Notes under the pieces: generated by a model
The model's database searches: none
What the model saw: only the letters and a program-made list of their open reading frames with translations
What the model was told of the DNA's origin: nothing
NCBI GenBank assembly: GCA_015229045.1
Contig: JADGCJ010000090.1
Coordinates: 1 to 12,852, forward strand
Reading direction: 5' to 3'
Length of the DNA: 12,852 bases
Source of the DNA: Magnetococcales bacterium
Lineage (GTDB): Bacteria > Pseudomonadota > Magnetococcia > Magnetococcales > DC0425bin3
Translations under genes and position numbers: made by a program
In this document: positions 6,903 through 12,852 of the stretch, piece by piece
How positions within the stretch are numbered: the first letter of the stretch is position 1
How the letters are laid out: each line of letters starts with the position of its first letter

Positions 6903-8428
6903 GTATTCCGAAGTGGATCTGGTTTGGTTTTTGTCATGGTTGCACGGGTTTTTTTTCCGCTGGCCACGGCCAGCAGCTCCTGGATGAGCGCAACCGTCTC
7001 TTTGGCCAGACGGGTGCTCTCTTGCAGCTGGTCGGCCTCGGCACGGGTGGCGGCGGAAAGATGGGCGATGGTCGCAGGGATTCCCTGAACGGCAACAACC
7101 ATCTCCGTGACGTTACGGGTGACATCGCTGATGCCGGATGAGACATCCTGGACGCTGCGATTGACATCCGTGATGCCGATGACCGACTCGCTCAAACGGT
7201 GCAGGGCATCGCCCGTTTCCGTCGAGGCACTGGCCATGGCCTGGGCCACATCCTGCATGGTCTGATCTTGTTGCTCCACTTCCAGAAGGATCTCATCATT
7301 GGCATCACGGATGCGGTCGACAAATTTGATCACATTCTGGGTCGAGTCGACCACCTCCTTGGTGTTGTTCTGGATCTCTTTGACCTGCTTGGAGATCATG
7401 CGGGTGGCGTGACTGGTCTGCCGGGCAAGCTCCTTGACCTCATTGGCCACGACAGCGAACCCTTTGCCGGCCTCGCCGGCTCCGGCGGCTTCGATGGAGG
7501 CGTTCAGCGCCAGCATGTTGGTCTGCTCGGCAATGTCGTTGATGACTTCGACCACCTTGCCGATTTCGGAAGTGGATTGAGACAATTTGGCCATGATCTC
7601 GGCGGTACTGTCCACCTGGATGCTGGCGCGTTCGGATTCATCCCGTGCGTGTTCGCAGCGCACCTTGATGGCGCCCAGGGTGGTGGTCATGTTGTCGATG
7701 GAGGCGGTGACGGCATCGAGGCGACCACCGGAGCGCTCTGCCGCCTCACGGACTTGGCTCAGGTTGGTGCTGGCCTCTTCCGATGCCGCCGCCACGGTGT
7801 GCAGGTTCGAGCTGACTGTTTCAGCGGTCGCCGAAATGGTGGCCATGCTGGTACTGATCTCTTCGATCGATGCCGAAACCGTGCGCAGATCCTGGTCGTT
7901 TTGTTCCATGGACTGCGCAATTCCCTGAAGAGAAGACAAATTTTTCTCCGAGGTGGTCGCCGCCTCCTGGATGCGTTGCACAAAGCGGGAGGTGTCGATT
8001 CCGGTTTCCCCGGCGGGGGGGGGCTGTGGCTTTGTGGTGGCTGCGAGTTGTTGCTTTTGCCTGGCCAGCTCTCCCCGCAGATTGTCCAGGGTGGTGGCCA
8101 GTTCGGCCAGGGAGCGGGTCTGCTGGCTGAGAATATCGTCACCAACAGGAAGCAGATCGGCGGCAGTGATCTCCCCGACCGCGAGGCGGCGTACCTGTTC
8201 TGCACTGGAACCGACCTGTTGCAGAACCCGCCTGCCGAGCCAGTGTATCAGGGCAACTCCCGGTAAAAATACAACAAAAATAAATATATATACGAGAGTG
8301 CGGGAGTCGGACCCAGTCTCCTGCGTACCAGATTGACAGATGACACCAGCCAATAGAGCGATGCCAAGCAGGAGCGCCGTGCTGCCGACCATGGCAGAGA
8401 TTTTCGCATTCAGACCCGATTTGTTCAT
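6899..8428 (-). CDS. Methyl-accepting chemotaxis protein without a periplasmic sensor domain
   Basis: A 509-residue transducer that would relay signals to CheA/CheW and so to the flagellar motor. Two membrane helices (about 10-31 and 46-64) are separated by only about 14 residues, so there is no periplasmic ligand-binding domain. A HAMP-like segment (65-115), a Gln/Pro-rich linker and a long coiled coil follow. The signalling hairpin tip spans about 295-337, with [20 protein letters not shown] and [15 protein letters not shown], matching the family closely. The C-terminal methylation helix is present, but the tail is short and basic ([18 protein letters not shown]) and lacks the NWETF-like CheR/CheB docking pentapeptide. 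The ATG at 8428 has GGGG about six bases upstream. No che or flagellar genes are visible. It may sense via the membrane, the HAMP region or a partner protein. Confidence 0.96.
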   Translation of the reverse strand: MNKSGLNAKISAMVGSTALLLGIALLAGVICQSGTQETGSDSRTLVYIFIFVVFLPGVALIHWLGRRVLQQVGSSAEQVRRLAVGEITAADLLPVGDDILSQQTRSLAELATTLDNLRGELARQKQQLAATTKPQPPPAGETGIDTSRFVQRIQEAATTSEKNLSSLQGIAQSMEQNDQDLRTVSASIEEISTSMATISATAETVSSNLHTVAAASEEASTNLSQVREAAERSGGRLDAVTASIDNMTTTLGAIKVRCEHARDESERASIQVDSTAEIMAKLSQSTSEIGKVVEVINDIAEQTNMLALNASIEAAGAGEAGKGFAVVANEVKELARQTSHATRMISKQVKEIQNNTKEVVDSTQNVIKFVDRIRDANDEILLEVEQQDQTMQDVAQAMASASTETGDALHRLSESVIGITDVNRSVQDVSSGISDVTRNVTEMVVAVQGIPATIAHLSAATRAEADQLQESTRLAKETVALIQELLAVASGKKTRATMTKTKPDPLRNT

Positions 8429-8841
8429 GCCACGCCCCGTCGTGTCCCAGAGCCAACCCCGTCAACCCTCTGCTGCCCCCTTGCTCGACCTTGGTTCATG
8501 TTAAACAAATTTGGCCATAAGGTCCAACGCCGAATCCAGGCCATCACGGGAGTCCGTAGCGACTCTCAATGGTCAAGAGGGGGGAGGGAGGCTTTCCCCG
8601 TCCATGCCGCGTCAGCGCCGATGACAAGAACACCCGCCTGGCGAGACACGGAGCGGGGCGCTCACAACCCGTCCGGAAAAGCCGACGGCTTGGTAAAGAT
8701 CTGACGTGCGTCCGGATGGACTTGAGAGCGGAATGGACCAGGTGGCTGGCAAGGGCCTTGAGAGACCCCATGGCCCCAGGCGGAAGCGCCCTGTCTGTCA
8801 TGGCGCGGGGAGGCCGGGACGCAGGAGCGGGGAGAGGGAGC
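8429..8841. other. 413-bp stretch without a supported gene
   Basis: Open frames on both strands here lack ribosome sites and give Arg/Pro/Ser-rich translations with no family look. It must hold the transducer's promoter (its right neighbour is transcribed towards it), but I find no convincing -35/-10, sigma-28 or sigma-54 pair. Small inverted repeats occur: GAGTC/GACTC at 8550-8565 and AAGCC/GGCTT at 8679-8691. The second is followed by TT on the minus strand and could weakly terminate transcription from the zeta-like module. No repeat links it to the rest of the window. It could be a decayed gene or a regulatory spacer. Confidence 0.5.
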
Positions 8842-9084
8842 CTAGGGATGAAAATCGACGAGTGTTTCGGATACCCGAATCTCCTCTGGCGGGACAAACA
8901 CCAAGCGGCCTTCGCGCCACTCCACCATGGTGATGCCAGCGCGTTTGTTTTCCAAAGCAGCCTGACGACCGGCTGCCGCCACAGCGGCCAATGTTCTGGC
9001 AGCGAACGCCGCCGCTGTCACTTCCGCGTTGGGTCGTGTCCCATCCGTGGGTTTCCAATCAGTGGTGCCTTCATTTACCGCCAT
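8842..9084 (-). CDS. Small protein paired with the zeta-like kinase, candidate antitoxin
   Basis: An 80-residue protein starting at ATG 9084, with GGGAG upstream at suitable spacing. Its first 14 bases overlap the end of the kinase gene, so the two are translated together. The N-terminal half is polar then Ala-rich and helical (VTAAAFAARTLAAVAAAGRQ). The C-terminal half holds the compact motif ITMVEWREGRLVFVPPEEI (51-69). I associate the pattern 'hydrophobic, W-x-(D/E)-G-(K/R), hydrophobic, PPEE(I)' with small uncharacterised proteins next to zeta-toxin-like genes, from memory and unchecked. There is no DNA-binding motif I recognise, which would argue for neutralising the kinase directly. In classical epsilon-zeta systems the antitoxin comes first; here it is second. 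A larger start at 9267 would overlap the kinase more deeply and has no better ribosome site. Confidence 0.8.
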   Translation of the reverse strand: MAVNEGTTDWKPTDGTRPNAEVTAAAFAARTLAAVAAAGRQAALENKRAGITMVEWREGRLVFVPPEEIRVSETLVDFHP

Positions 9085-9715
9085 ATTGTCTCTCCCAGAC
9101 AGCGTAGGTGTCAGCCTGCGGGGTTTCCAATGCAAAATCGGACCCACTATATGCCACAATCGCGGGTGTGGCGACAAGGGAATTGTCGATAAGCGACCAT
9201 CGGTCGACGACCGGGCAGTAAAGAGTGAAAAAATTGGTAATACCACGATAAAAACGACGACGCACAATCTTCTCTGGTACGTTATGACCGCCTTTCAGGA
9301 CACGCTCGGCGACTCTTGCCAAGGCCACCTCCGGGGACGATAAGGCGAGGAATAACAAGTTGACTTTGTAACCCTCTTTTTGGCACCTGACCAGCCAGGG
9401 AACATAACTGCGTGTTGCCAACGTTGTTTCAAAGGCGAAGTGACCACCCTTGGCATGCAGACGACGCAATTCCCGCAGCATGATACGTCCGGCCTGCATG
9501 GCGGCTTGTTCTGGAGCAAAAGAAAGACCCGCCGCGATGGTGTCGGCGTTCACATAATCGTGTACTCCGTAGTGCTGACGCAAAAGCACGGGAGCTGTGG
9601 TGGACTTTCCGGCCCCGTTGGGTCCGGCTATGACGAAAATATGCGGAGATTTGTCCCCGGTTTCAAATCCCCACATCAAGCCATGATCGAGCGGCGAAGT
9701 GATGGTTGATTCCAT
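9071..9715 (-). CDS. Zeta-toxin-like P-loop kinase
   Basis: A 214-residue P-loop phosphotransferase of the zeta-toxin/PezT type. Known zeta toxins phosphorylate UDP-N-acetylglucosamine at the 3' hydroxyl and block cell-wall synthesis; whether this short proteobacterial relative does the same is not shown. Visible motifs in order: Walker A GPNGAGKST (31-39), N-A-D with Asp58 at the position of the catalytic base, FETTLAT (95-101) as in the substrate-binding loop, and the Arg-rich lid RVAERVLKGGHNVPEKIVRR (134-153) expected to contact ATP phosphates. The ATG at 9715 has AGGGAG nine bases upstream. A longer frame opening at 9853 would add 46 unlikely residues that read through part of a DNA repeat. 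It overlaps the small downstream gene by 14 bases. Alternatively it could be a housekeeping nucleotide-dependent kinase without toxicity. Confidence 0.88.
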   Translation of the reverse strand: MESTITSPLDHGLMWGFETGDKSPHIFVIAGPNGAGKSTTAPVLLRQHYGVHDYVNADTIAAGLSFAPEQAAMQAGRIMLRELRRLHAKGGHFAFETTLATRSYVPWLVRCQKEGYKVNLLFLALSSPEVALARVAERVLKGGHNVPEKIVRRRFYRGITNFFTLYCPVVDRWSLIDNSLVATPAIVAYSGSDFALETPQADTYAVWERQYGGK

Positions 9716-9810
9716 GATGCTTGGCTCCCTGACGGTTGACGCCAGAAAATGGTGATGAATGGCACAGGCGATCCCCTCGCTGGCGCCATTATCGAACCGA
9801 TTCCGATGGC

Positions 9811-9884
9811 AGGCAACAGTCGGTTTTGTCGCTGTCGCTTCTTGATCAGGCAACAGTCGGTTTTGTCGCTGCCGCTTCTTGACA
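9811..9884. repeat. 37-bp direct repeat upstream of the zeta-like operon
   Basis: Two head-to-tail copies, 9811-9847 and 9848-9884, share AGGCAACAGTCGGTTTTGTC and then GCTG(T/C)CGCTTCTTGA: 34 of the first 35 bases are identical, differing by one T/C change, and only the last two bases differ otherwise. Each lies between the kinase start (9715) and the candidate promoters at 9879-9906. No CRISPR-like spacing or third copy is present. A repeated operator for a regulator is a reasonable reading; a recent small duplication is the alternative. Confidence 0.93.
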
Positions 9885-9906
9885 TTGCTTTTTTTTATTA
9901 TAGATT
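9879..9906 (+). promoter_or_regulatory. Candidate promoter of the glucan phosphorylase gene
   Basis: A perfect -35 TTGACA (9879-9884) begins inside the last bases of repeat copy 2 and is followed after 16 bases by TAGATT (9901-9906), four of six matches to the -10. Transcription would begin near 9913, giving a leader of about 120 bases before the ATG at 10033. The first repeat copy carries TTGATC instead of TTGACA, so only copy 2 provides the -35. Confidence 0.38.
9897..9902 (-). promoter_or_regulatory. Candidate -10 box of the zeta-like operon
   Basis: The minus strand reads a perfect TATAAT here, but no TTGACA-like box lies 16-18 bases upstream (the sequence there is GC-rich). If used, transcription would start just to the left, in or just before repeat copy 2, so both direct repeats would lie immediately downstream of the start where a repressor could block it. 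The box overlaps the opposing candidate -10 at 9901-9906, so the two divergent units could compete. Confidence 0.3.
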
Positions 9907-10032
9907 GTCTGGTTTACCGGCGGGATCGTTTGTCTCATTTTTTTGGGGGCGGGACAGGGTCTGATGCCACTATCGTTGCTCGCAGTCAGACTTAAGAACG
10001 GTCTGCTTCATCCGTGATCAAGAGGAAATGCC
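9907..10032. other. Leader region before the glucan phosphorylase gene
   Basis: About 125 bases with no gene. They contain CAGAC/GTCTG separated by nine bases (9986-10004), a short possible hairpin ahead of the ribosome site AGAGGAA (10021-10027). I see no known riboswitch or attenuator pattern. Confidence 0.35.
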
Positions 10033-12564
10033 ATGACCACCCCGTTGAGTCGTTACTATCCCATGTTGCCGTCGGGTCTGGAGGGTTTGATCGATCTGGC
10101 ACTGGATCTGCGCTTCTCCTGGAACCATGAGGCGGATGCCCTGTGGAAGCAGCTCAATCAGGAAGTGTGGCATATGACCCACAACCCCTGGCTCGTATTG
10201 CAGTCCGTTTCCAGACAGACCCTTGATAAACTCAAGGAGAATAAAGAGTTTCATGCCACTGTTCACTCGCTTATCGAGGTGCAGAACAGGGTCGCCAACA
10301 GCGAACTCTGGTTTGCTCGGCGGCATCGTGAATCTCCCCTGAAGAATATAGTCTATTTTTGCATGGAATTTGGTTTGAGCGAGGCATTGCCCATCTACTC
10401 GGGAGGTCTTGGTCTGCTGGCGGGCGATCACCTGAAAGCCGCCAGCGAATTGGGTATCCCCCTGACCGGCGTAGGCATCCTCTACCAAAGCGGCTACTTC
10501 CGCCAGGCGGTGGACGAGGACGGCAACCAGATCGCCATGTATCCGGCCAACAATACGAGCGAACTGCCCGTCACCCAGGTGCGCGATGCCGCTGGGGAGT
10601 GGTTGCGGTTGCATCTGCCTCTGTTTCCGGGGCGGAATGTCTGGGTGCGTGTCTGGCAGGCTCGCATCGGTGGCATCACCCTCTATCTGCTCGACACCAA
10701 CGACCCCCTGAACTCCCCCATGGATCGCTGCATCAGCACCGAACTCTATGGCGGTGGCCTGGAGCAGCGTCTGCAACAGGAGATCCTGCTGGGTATTGGT
10801 GGCTGGAGTTTGTTGCAAGCCCTCAAGATCGAGCCGGATGTCTGCCATTTGAACGAGGGCCACGCCGCGTTGGTGGTGTTGGCACGGGCCAAGAGTTTCA
10901 TGCGCGCCCACGATGTCACCTTCGAAGAGGCCCTCGCGATCACCCGGGCAGGCAACCTCTTTACCACCCACACCCCGGTGAAGGCGGGCTTTGACCGTTT
11001 TCCGCGTCACCTGGTGGAGCGCTATCTGGGTAAATATGCCAGCGAAGGGTTGCATATCACCCTCGACGCCATGATGGAACTGGCACGGGCGCCGGATGAG
11101 GGGCCTGATGCCCCGTTCAATATGGCTTATCTGGCCATTCGCGGCAGTCATGCCATCAACGGGGTGAGTCGGCTGCACGGGCAGGTGAGCCAGGGGTTGT
11201 TTGTCAATCTGTTCCCCGCCTGGCCTCTGGCGGAGGTTCCGGTCGGACATGTCACCAACGGTGTGCATGTCCCCTCTTGGGAGTCTCCTCCGTCCCTGGC
11301 TTTTTGGGACAAGGCCTGCGGCCGCGATCGCTGGGACGACGAACTCCAGGGCATGGAAGACCGCATCCGTCAGCGCTCCGATGCCGACCTCTGGCGCCTG
11401 CGGATGGACAATCGCCACCGCTTGGTCAACTATGTCCGCTCCTATGACGAGCAACATCAAATCGGTTCCACCTCCCCGGATCGTCTGCAAATCGAGCCTC
11501 TGTTCGATGCCAACATTCTGACGATTGGCTTTGCCCGGCGGTTTGCCACCTACAAACGGCCCAACCTGCTGTTGCGCGATCCGGATCGCCTGGTGCGCAT
11601 TCTGAACCATCCCGAGCGACCCGTGCAGTTGATCATTGCCGGCAAGGCGCATCCTGCCGACAGGTTTGGCCAGGATATGGTACGGGCCTGGGTGCAGTTC
11701 TGCCGTCGGCCGGATGTGCGGCAGAGGGCCATCTACATCAGCGACTATGACATGCTCCTGGCCGAACGCATGGTGCAGGGGGTTGACGTGTGGCTGAACA
11801 ATCCGCGTCGCCCGTGGGAAGCCAGCGGTACCAGCGGCATGAAGGTGCTGGTCAATGGCGGTCTCAACCTTTCGGTCCAGGATGGGTGGTGGGCCGAGGC
11901 CTATGATCCGGCCGTGGGTTGGTCCCTGGGTGATGGCATGGAGCATGCCGAGGAACACAACGAACACCTCGACGCCACCGAAGCGGAAGAGCTTTACCGC
12001 TTGTTGGAAAACGAGATCGTTCCCGATTTTTATCAGCGTGACACGCAGGGGATTCCTGCCGCCTGGGTCAAGCGTATGCGCGAGAGCATGGCCCGCCTCA
12101 CCCCCTTCTTTTCCACCAACCGCATGGTTCGCGAGTACACCGAGAAGTATTATATTCCTCTGGCCGAAGGCTATGCCAAACGCTCCAAACAGGGAGGACG
12201 TCAGGGGCGCGATCTGGTGGCCTGGCGACGTTCGCTCAACAGGGGGCGTGGCACGGTGCGTTTTGGTGGTCGCAGCGTCGAGACCTTGGATAATGGGCAA
12301 CGCCGCTTCAGCGTTCCTGTCTATCTGGGTGATGTGGCGGCGGAGCATGTTCAGGTTCAGCTCTATGCCGACAACCCCAAACAGGCACCGACCGTAGTGA
12401 CCCTGCGTCGGCATCACCCGCTCCTGGGTGCCGTCAATGGCTACACCTATATCGGTGAAGTCTCCGCCGACCGGCCTGCCGAACACTATACCCCACGGGT
12501 GGTTCCCGCTGGCACCAATGCCTCGGTTCCCCTGGATATCAACTGGATCGTCTGGGATAAATGA
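10033..12564 (+). CDS. glgP: Alpha-glucan (glycogen/maltodextrin) phosphorylase
   Basis: An 843-residue cytoplasmic GT35 enzyme that cleaves alpha-1,4-glucan with phosphate to give glucose 1-phosphate, using pyridoxal phosphate. The N-terminal 100 residues match the DUF3417 cap of the bacterial long phosphorylase subgroup (RFSWNHEADALW). Core motifs follow: VYFCMEFGLSEALPIYSGGLG (108-128) in the phosphorylase fold, CHLNEGHAA (271-279), TTHTPVKAGFDRF (311-323), HVTNGVHVPSW (406-416), FARRFATYKRP (500-510), and the cofactor loop EASGTSGMK (596-604), where Lys604 should form the Schiff base with pyridoxal phosphate. The C-terminal 120 residues are a beta-rich tail seen in this subgroup. The ATG at 10033 has GAGGAA seven bases upstream; an out-of-frame ATG lies at 10028. 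No other glycogen genes (glgA, glgB, glgC, malQ) are nearby, so it looks like a single-gene unit. A full-length antisense open frame is a codon-bias artefact. Confidence 0.98.
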   Translation: MTTPLSRYYPMLPSGLEGLIDLALDLRFSWNHEADALWKQLNQEVWHMTHNPWLVLQSVSRQTLDKLKENKEFHATVHSLIEVQNRVANSELWFARRHRESPLKNIVYFCMEFGLSEALPIYSGGLGLLAGDHLKAASELGIPLTGVGILYQSGYFRQAVDEDGNQIAMYPANNTSELPVTQVRDAAGEWLRLHLPLFPGRNVWVRVWQARIGGITLYLLDTNDPLNSPMDRCISTELYGGGLEQRLQQEILLGIGGWSLLQALKIEPDVCHLNEGHAALVVLARAKSFMRAHDVTFEEALAITRAGNLFTTHTPVKAGFDRFPRHLVERYLGKYASEGLHITLDAMMELARAPDEGPDAPFNMAYLAIRGSHAINGVSRLHGQVSQGLFVNLFPAWPLAEVPVGHVTNGVHVPSWESPPSLAFWDKACGRDRWDDELQGMEDRIRQRSDADLWRLRMDNRHRLVNYVRSYDEQHQIGSTSPDRLQIEPLFDANILTIGFARRFATYKRPNLLLRDPDRLVRILNHPERPVQLIIAGKAHPADRFGQDMVRAWVQFCRRPDVRQRAIYISDYDMLLAERMVQGVDVWLNNPRRPWEASGTSGMKVLVNGGLNLSVQDGWWAEAYDPAVGWSLGDGMEHAEEHNEHLDATEAEELYRLLENEIVPDFYQRDTQGIPAAWVKRMRESMARLTPFFSTNRMVREYTEKYYIPLAEGYAKRSKQGGRQGRDLVAWRRSLNRGRGTVRFGGRSVETLDNGQRRFSVPVYLGDVAAEHVQVQLYADNPKQAPTVVTLRRHHPLLGAVNGYTYIGEVSADRPAEHYTPRVVPAGTNASVPLDINWIVWDK

Positions 12565-12603
12565 GCCGGAACCAAAAGAAAACAGACGGAATAAAAAAAG
12601 AAT

Positions 12604-12712
12604 TTGTTGGGGTGTTGCCTCGAACGCCCTGAGAATGGCGGGCTTTGTTGGGGTTTTGTTCCAGACTTTGCCGGGGTTTTGTTCGGGCTCTGCCGGGGCT
12701 TCGCCCCAGACC
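12604..12712. repeat. Imperfect 22-23-bp repeats ending in a GGGGC/GCCCC hairpin
   Basis: Four related units begin at 12604, 12645, 12668 and 12690. The middle ones read TTG(TT/CC)GGGGTTTTGTTC then a variable end; the last becomes CTGCCGGGGCTTCGCCCC and forms a 5-bp hairpin with loop TTC (12695-12707), followed by AGACCCC. The units look like progressively degraded copies of one hairpin-plus-ACCCC module, of the dispersed intergenic kind found in several alphaproteobacterial and related genomes. Confidence 0.75.
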
Positions 12713-12716
12713 CCAC

Positions 12717-12745
12717 CAAGAGGAAGGGCGCAGCCCTTCCTCTTG
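12717..12745. terminator. Strong hairpin downstream of glgP
   Basis: CAAGAGGAAGGGC (12717-12729) pairs perfectly with GCCCTTCCTCTTG (12733-12745) over the loop GCA, a 13-bp stem. No immediate T run follows, only a T-rich stretch (GGTCTTTTA) 14-20 bases on, so it is a probable RNA structure that could end transcription or protect the glgP 3' end. It adjoins the GGGGC repeat block and is probably part of the same mobile or dispersed intergenic element. Confidence 0.6.
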
Positions 12746-12805
12746 CACCTCCATCTCTGGTCTTTTAATAGTTAAAGAAACGTAACGATCTGGTACTCCC
12801 TCAAG

Positions 12806-12852
12806 AAAGGCCTGGACATGAAAGCCTTTGTCAGGGCTTCGCCCCGAACCCC
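12806..12852. repeat. Second hairpin repeat block, cut by the right edge
   Basis: AAAGGC (12806-12811) can pair with GCCTTT (12824-12829). Then GGGCTTCGCCCCGAACCCC (12834-12852) repeats the GGGGCTTCGCCCC-plus-ACCCC theme of 12695-12714 with small changes. The element runs off the window, so its full size is unknown. The 60 bases between 12746 and 12805 show nothing recognisable. Confidence 0.65.

Noticed and set aside
8544..8897. Minus-strand 117-residue frame in the gap after the zeta-like module
   Set aside because: Arg/Pro/Ser-rich with no motif, overlaps the end of the small partner gene in another frame, and lacks a ribosome site.
8498..9192. Plus-strand frames in the gap and over the small partner gene
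   Set aside because: No ribosome sites, low-complexity translations, and antisense to the better supported kinase-partner pair.
9716..9853. 46-residue N-terminal extension of the zeta-like kinase
   Set aside because: It reads into one copy of the direct repeat, has no family similarity by eye, and the ATG at 9715 has a good ribosome site at normal spacing.
10018..12486. An 822-residue open frame antisense to the glucan phosphorylase
   Set aside because: It mirrors the phosphorylase over almost its whole length, its translation has no recognisable motif, and GC-rich codon use commonly leaves such antisense frames open. The sense strand has every catalytic motif of GT35.

Overview
The window looks like chromosomal DNA of a moderately GC-rich, Gram-negative, motile bacterium, most likely a proteobacterium. 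Evidence: Sec signal peptides, a five-SPOR-domain envelope protein, a chemotaxis transducer, a YadG/YadH-type ABC exporter, and intergenic hairpin repeats built on GGGGCTTCGCCCC next to ACCCC. The repeat style and the PAS subtype remind me of Magnetococcia or Alphaproteobacteria relatives, but this is an impression. I saw no rRNA, tRNA, CRISPR array, transposase or prophage gene.

Layout. Bases 1-462 (minus, cut by the left edge) encode an exported protein whose mature part becomes a Met/Gly/Pro/Tyr/His nine-residue tandem repeat. Bases 566-5050 (minus) hold two probably co-transcribed genes: first a secreted protein with five SPOR domains, then a membrane sensor (periplasmic Cache-like region, HAMP, two PAS domains) with no visible output domain. 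Bases 5204-6873 (plus) are an ABC-2 exporter, ATPase then permease, overlapping by 4 bases. It converges on a methyl-accepting chemotaxis protein (6899-8428, minus) with almost no periplasmic part. After about 410 bp without a supported gene comes a two-gene minus-strand module (8842-9715): a zeta-toxin-like P-loop kinase and an overlapping 80-residue partner. Upstream lies a 37-bp direct repeat and candidate overlapping divergent promoters. Bases 10033-12564 (plus) encode an alpha-glucan phosphorylase. The right end is a non-coding block of imperfect repeats and strong hairpins.

How the genes work together. The SPOR protein and the sensor suggest an envelope- or peptidoglycan-linked sensing unit. 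The zeta-like pair looks like a toxin-antitoxin module with the order reversed relative to classical epsilon-zeta. The exporter, transducer and phosphorylase appear to be independent units. The parts least explained by known families are the Met-rich repeat protein, the output-less sensor with its SPOR partner, and the zeta-like module with its repeat-bearing upstream region. All readings come from inspection; no database search was run.
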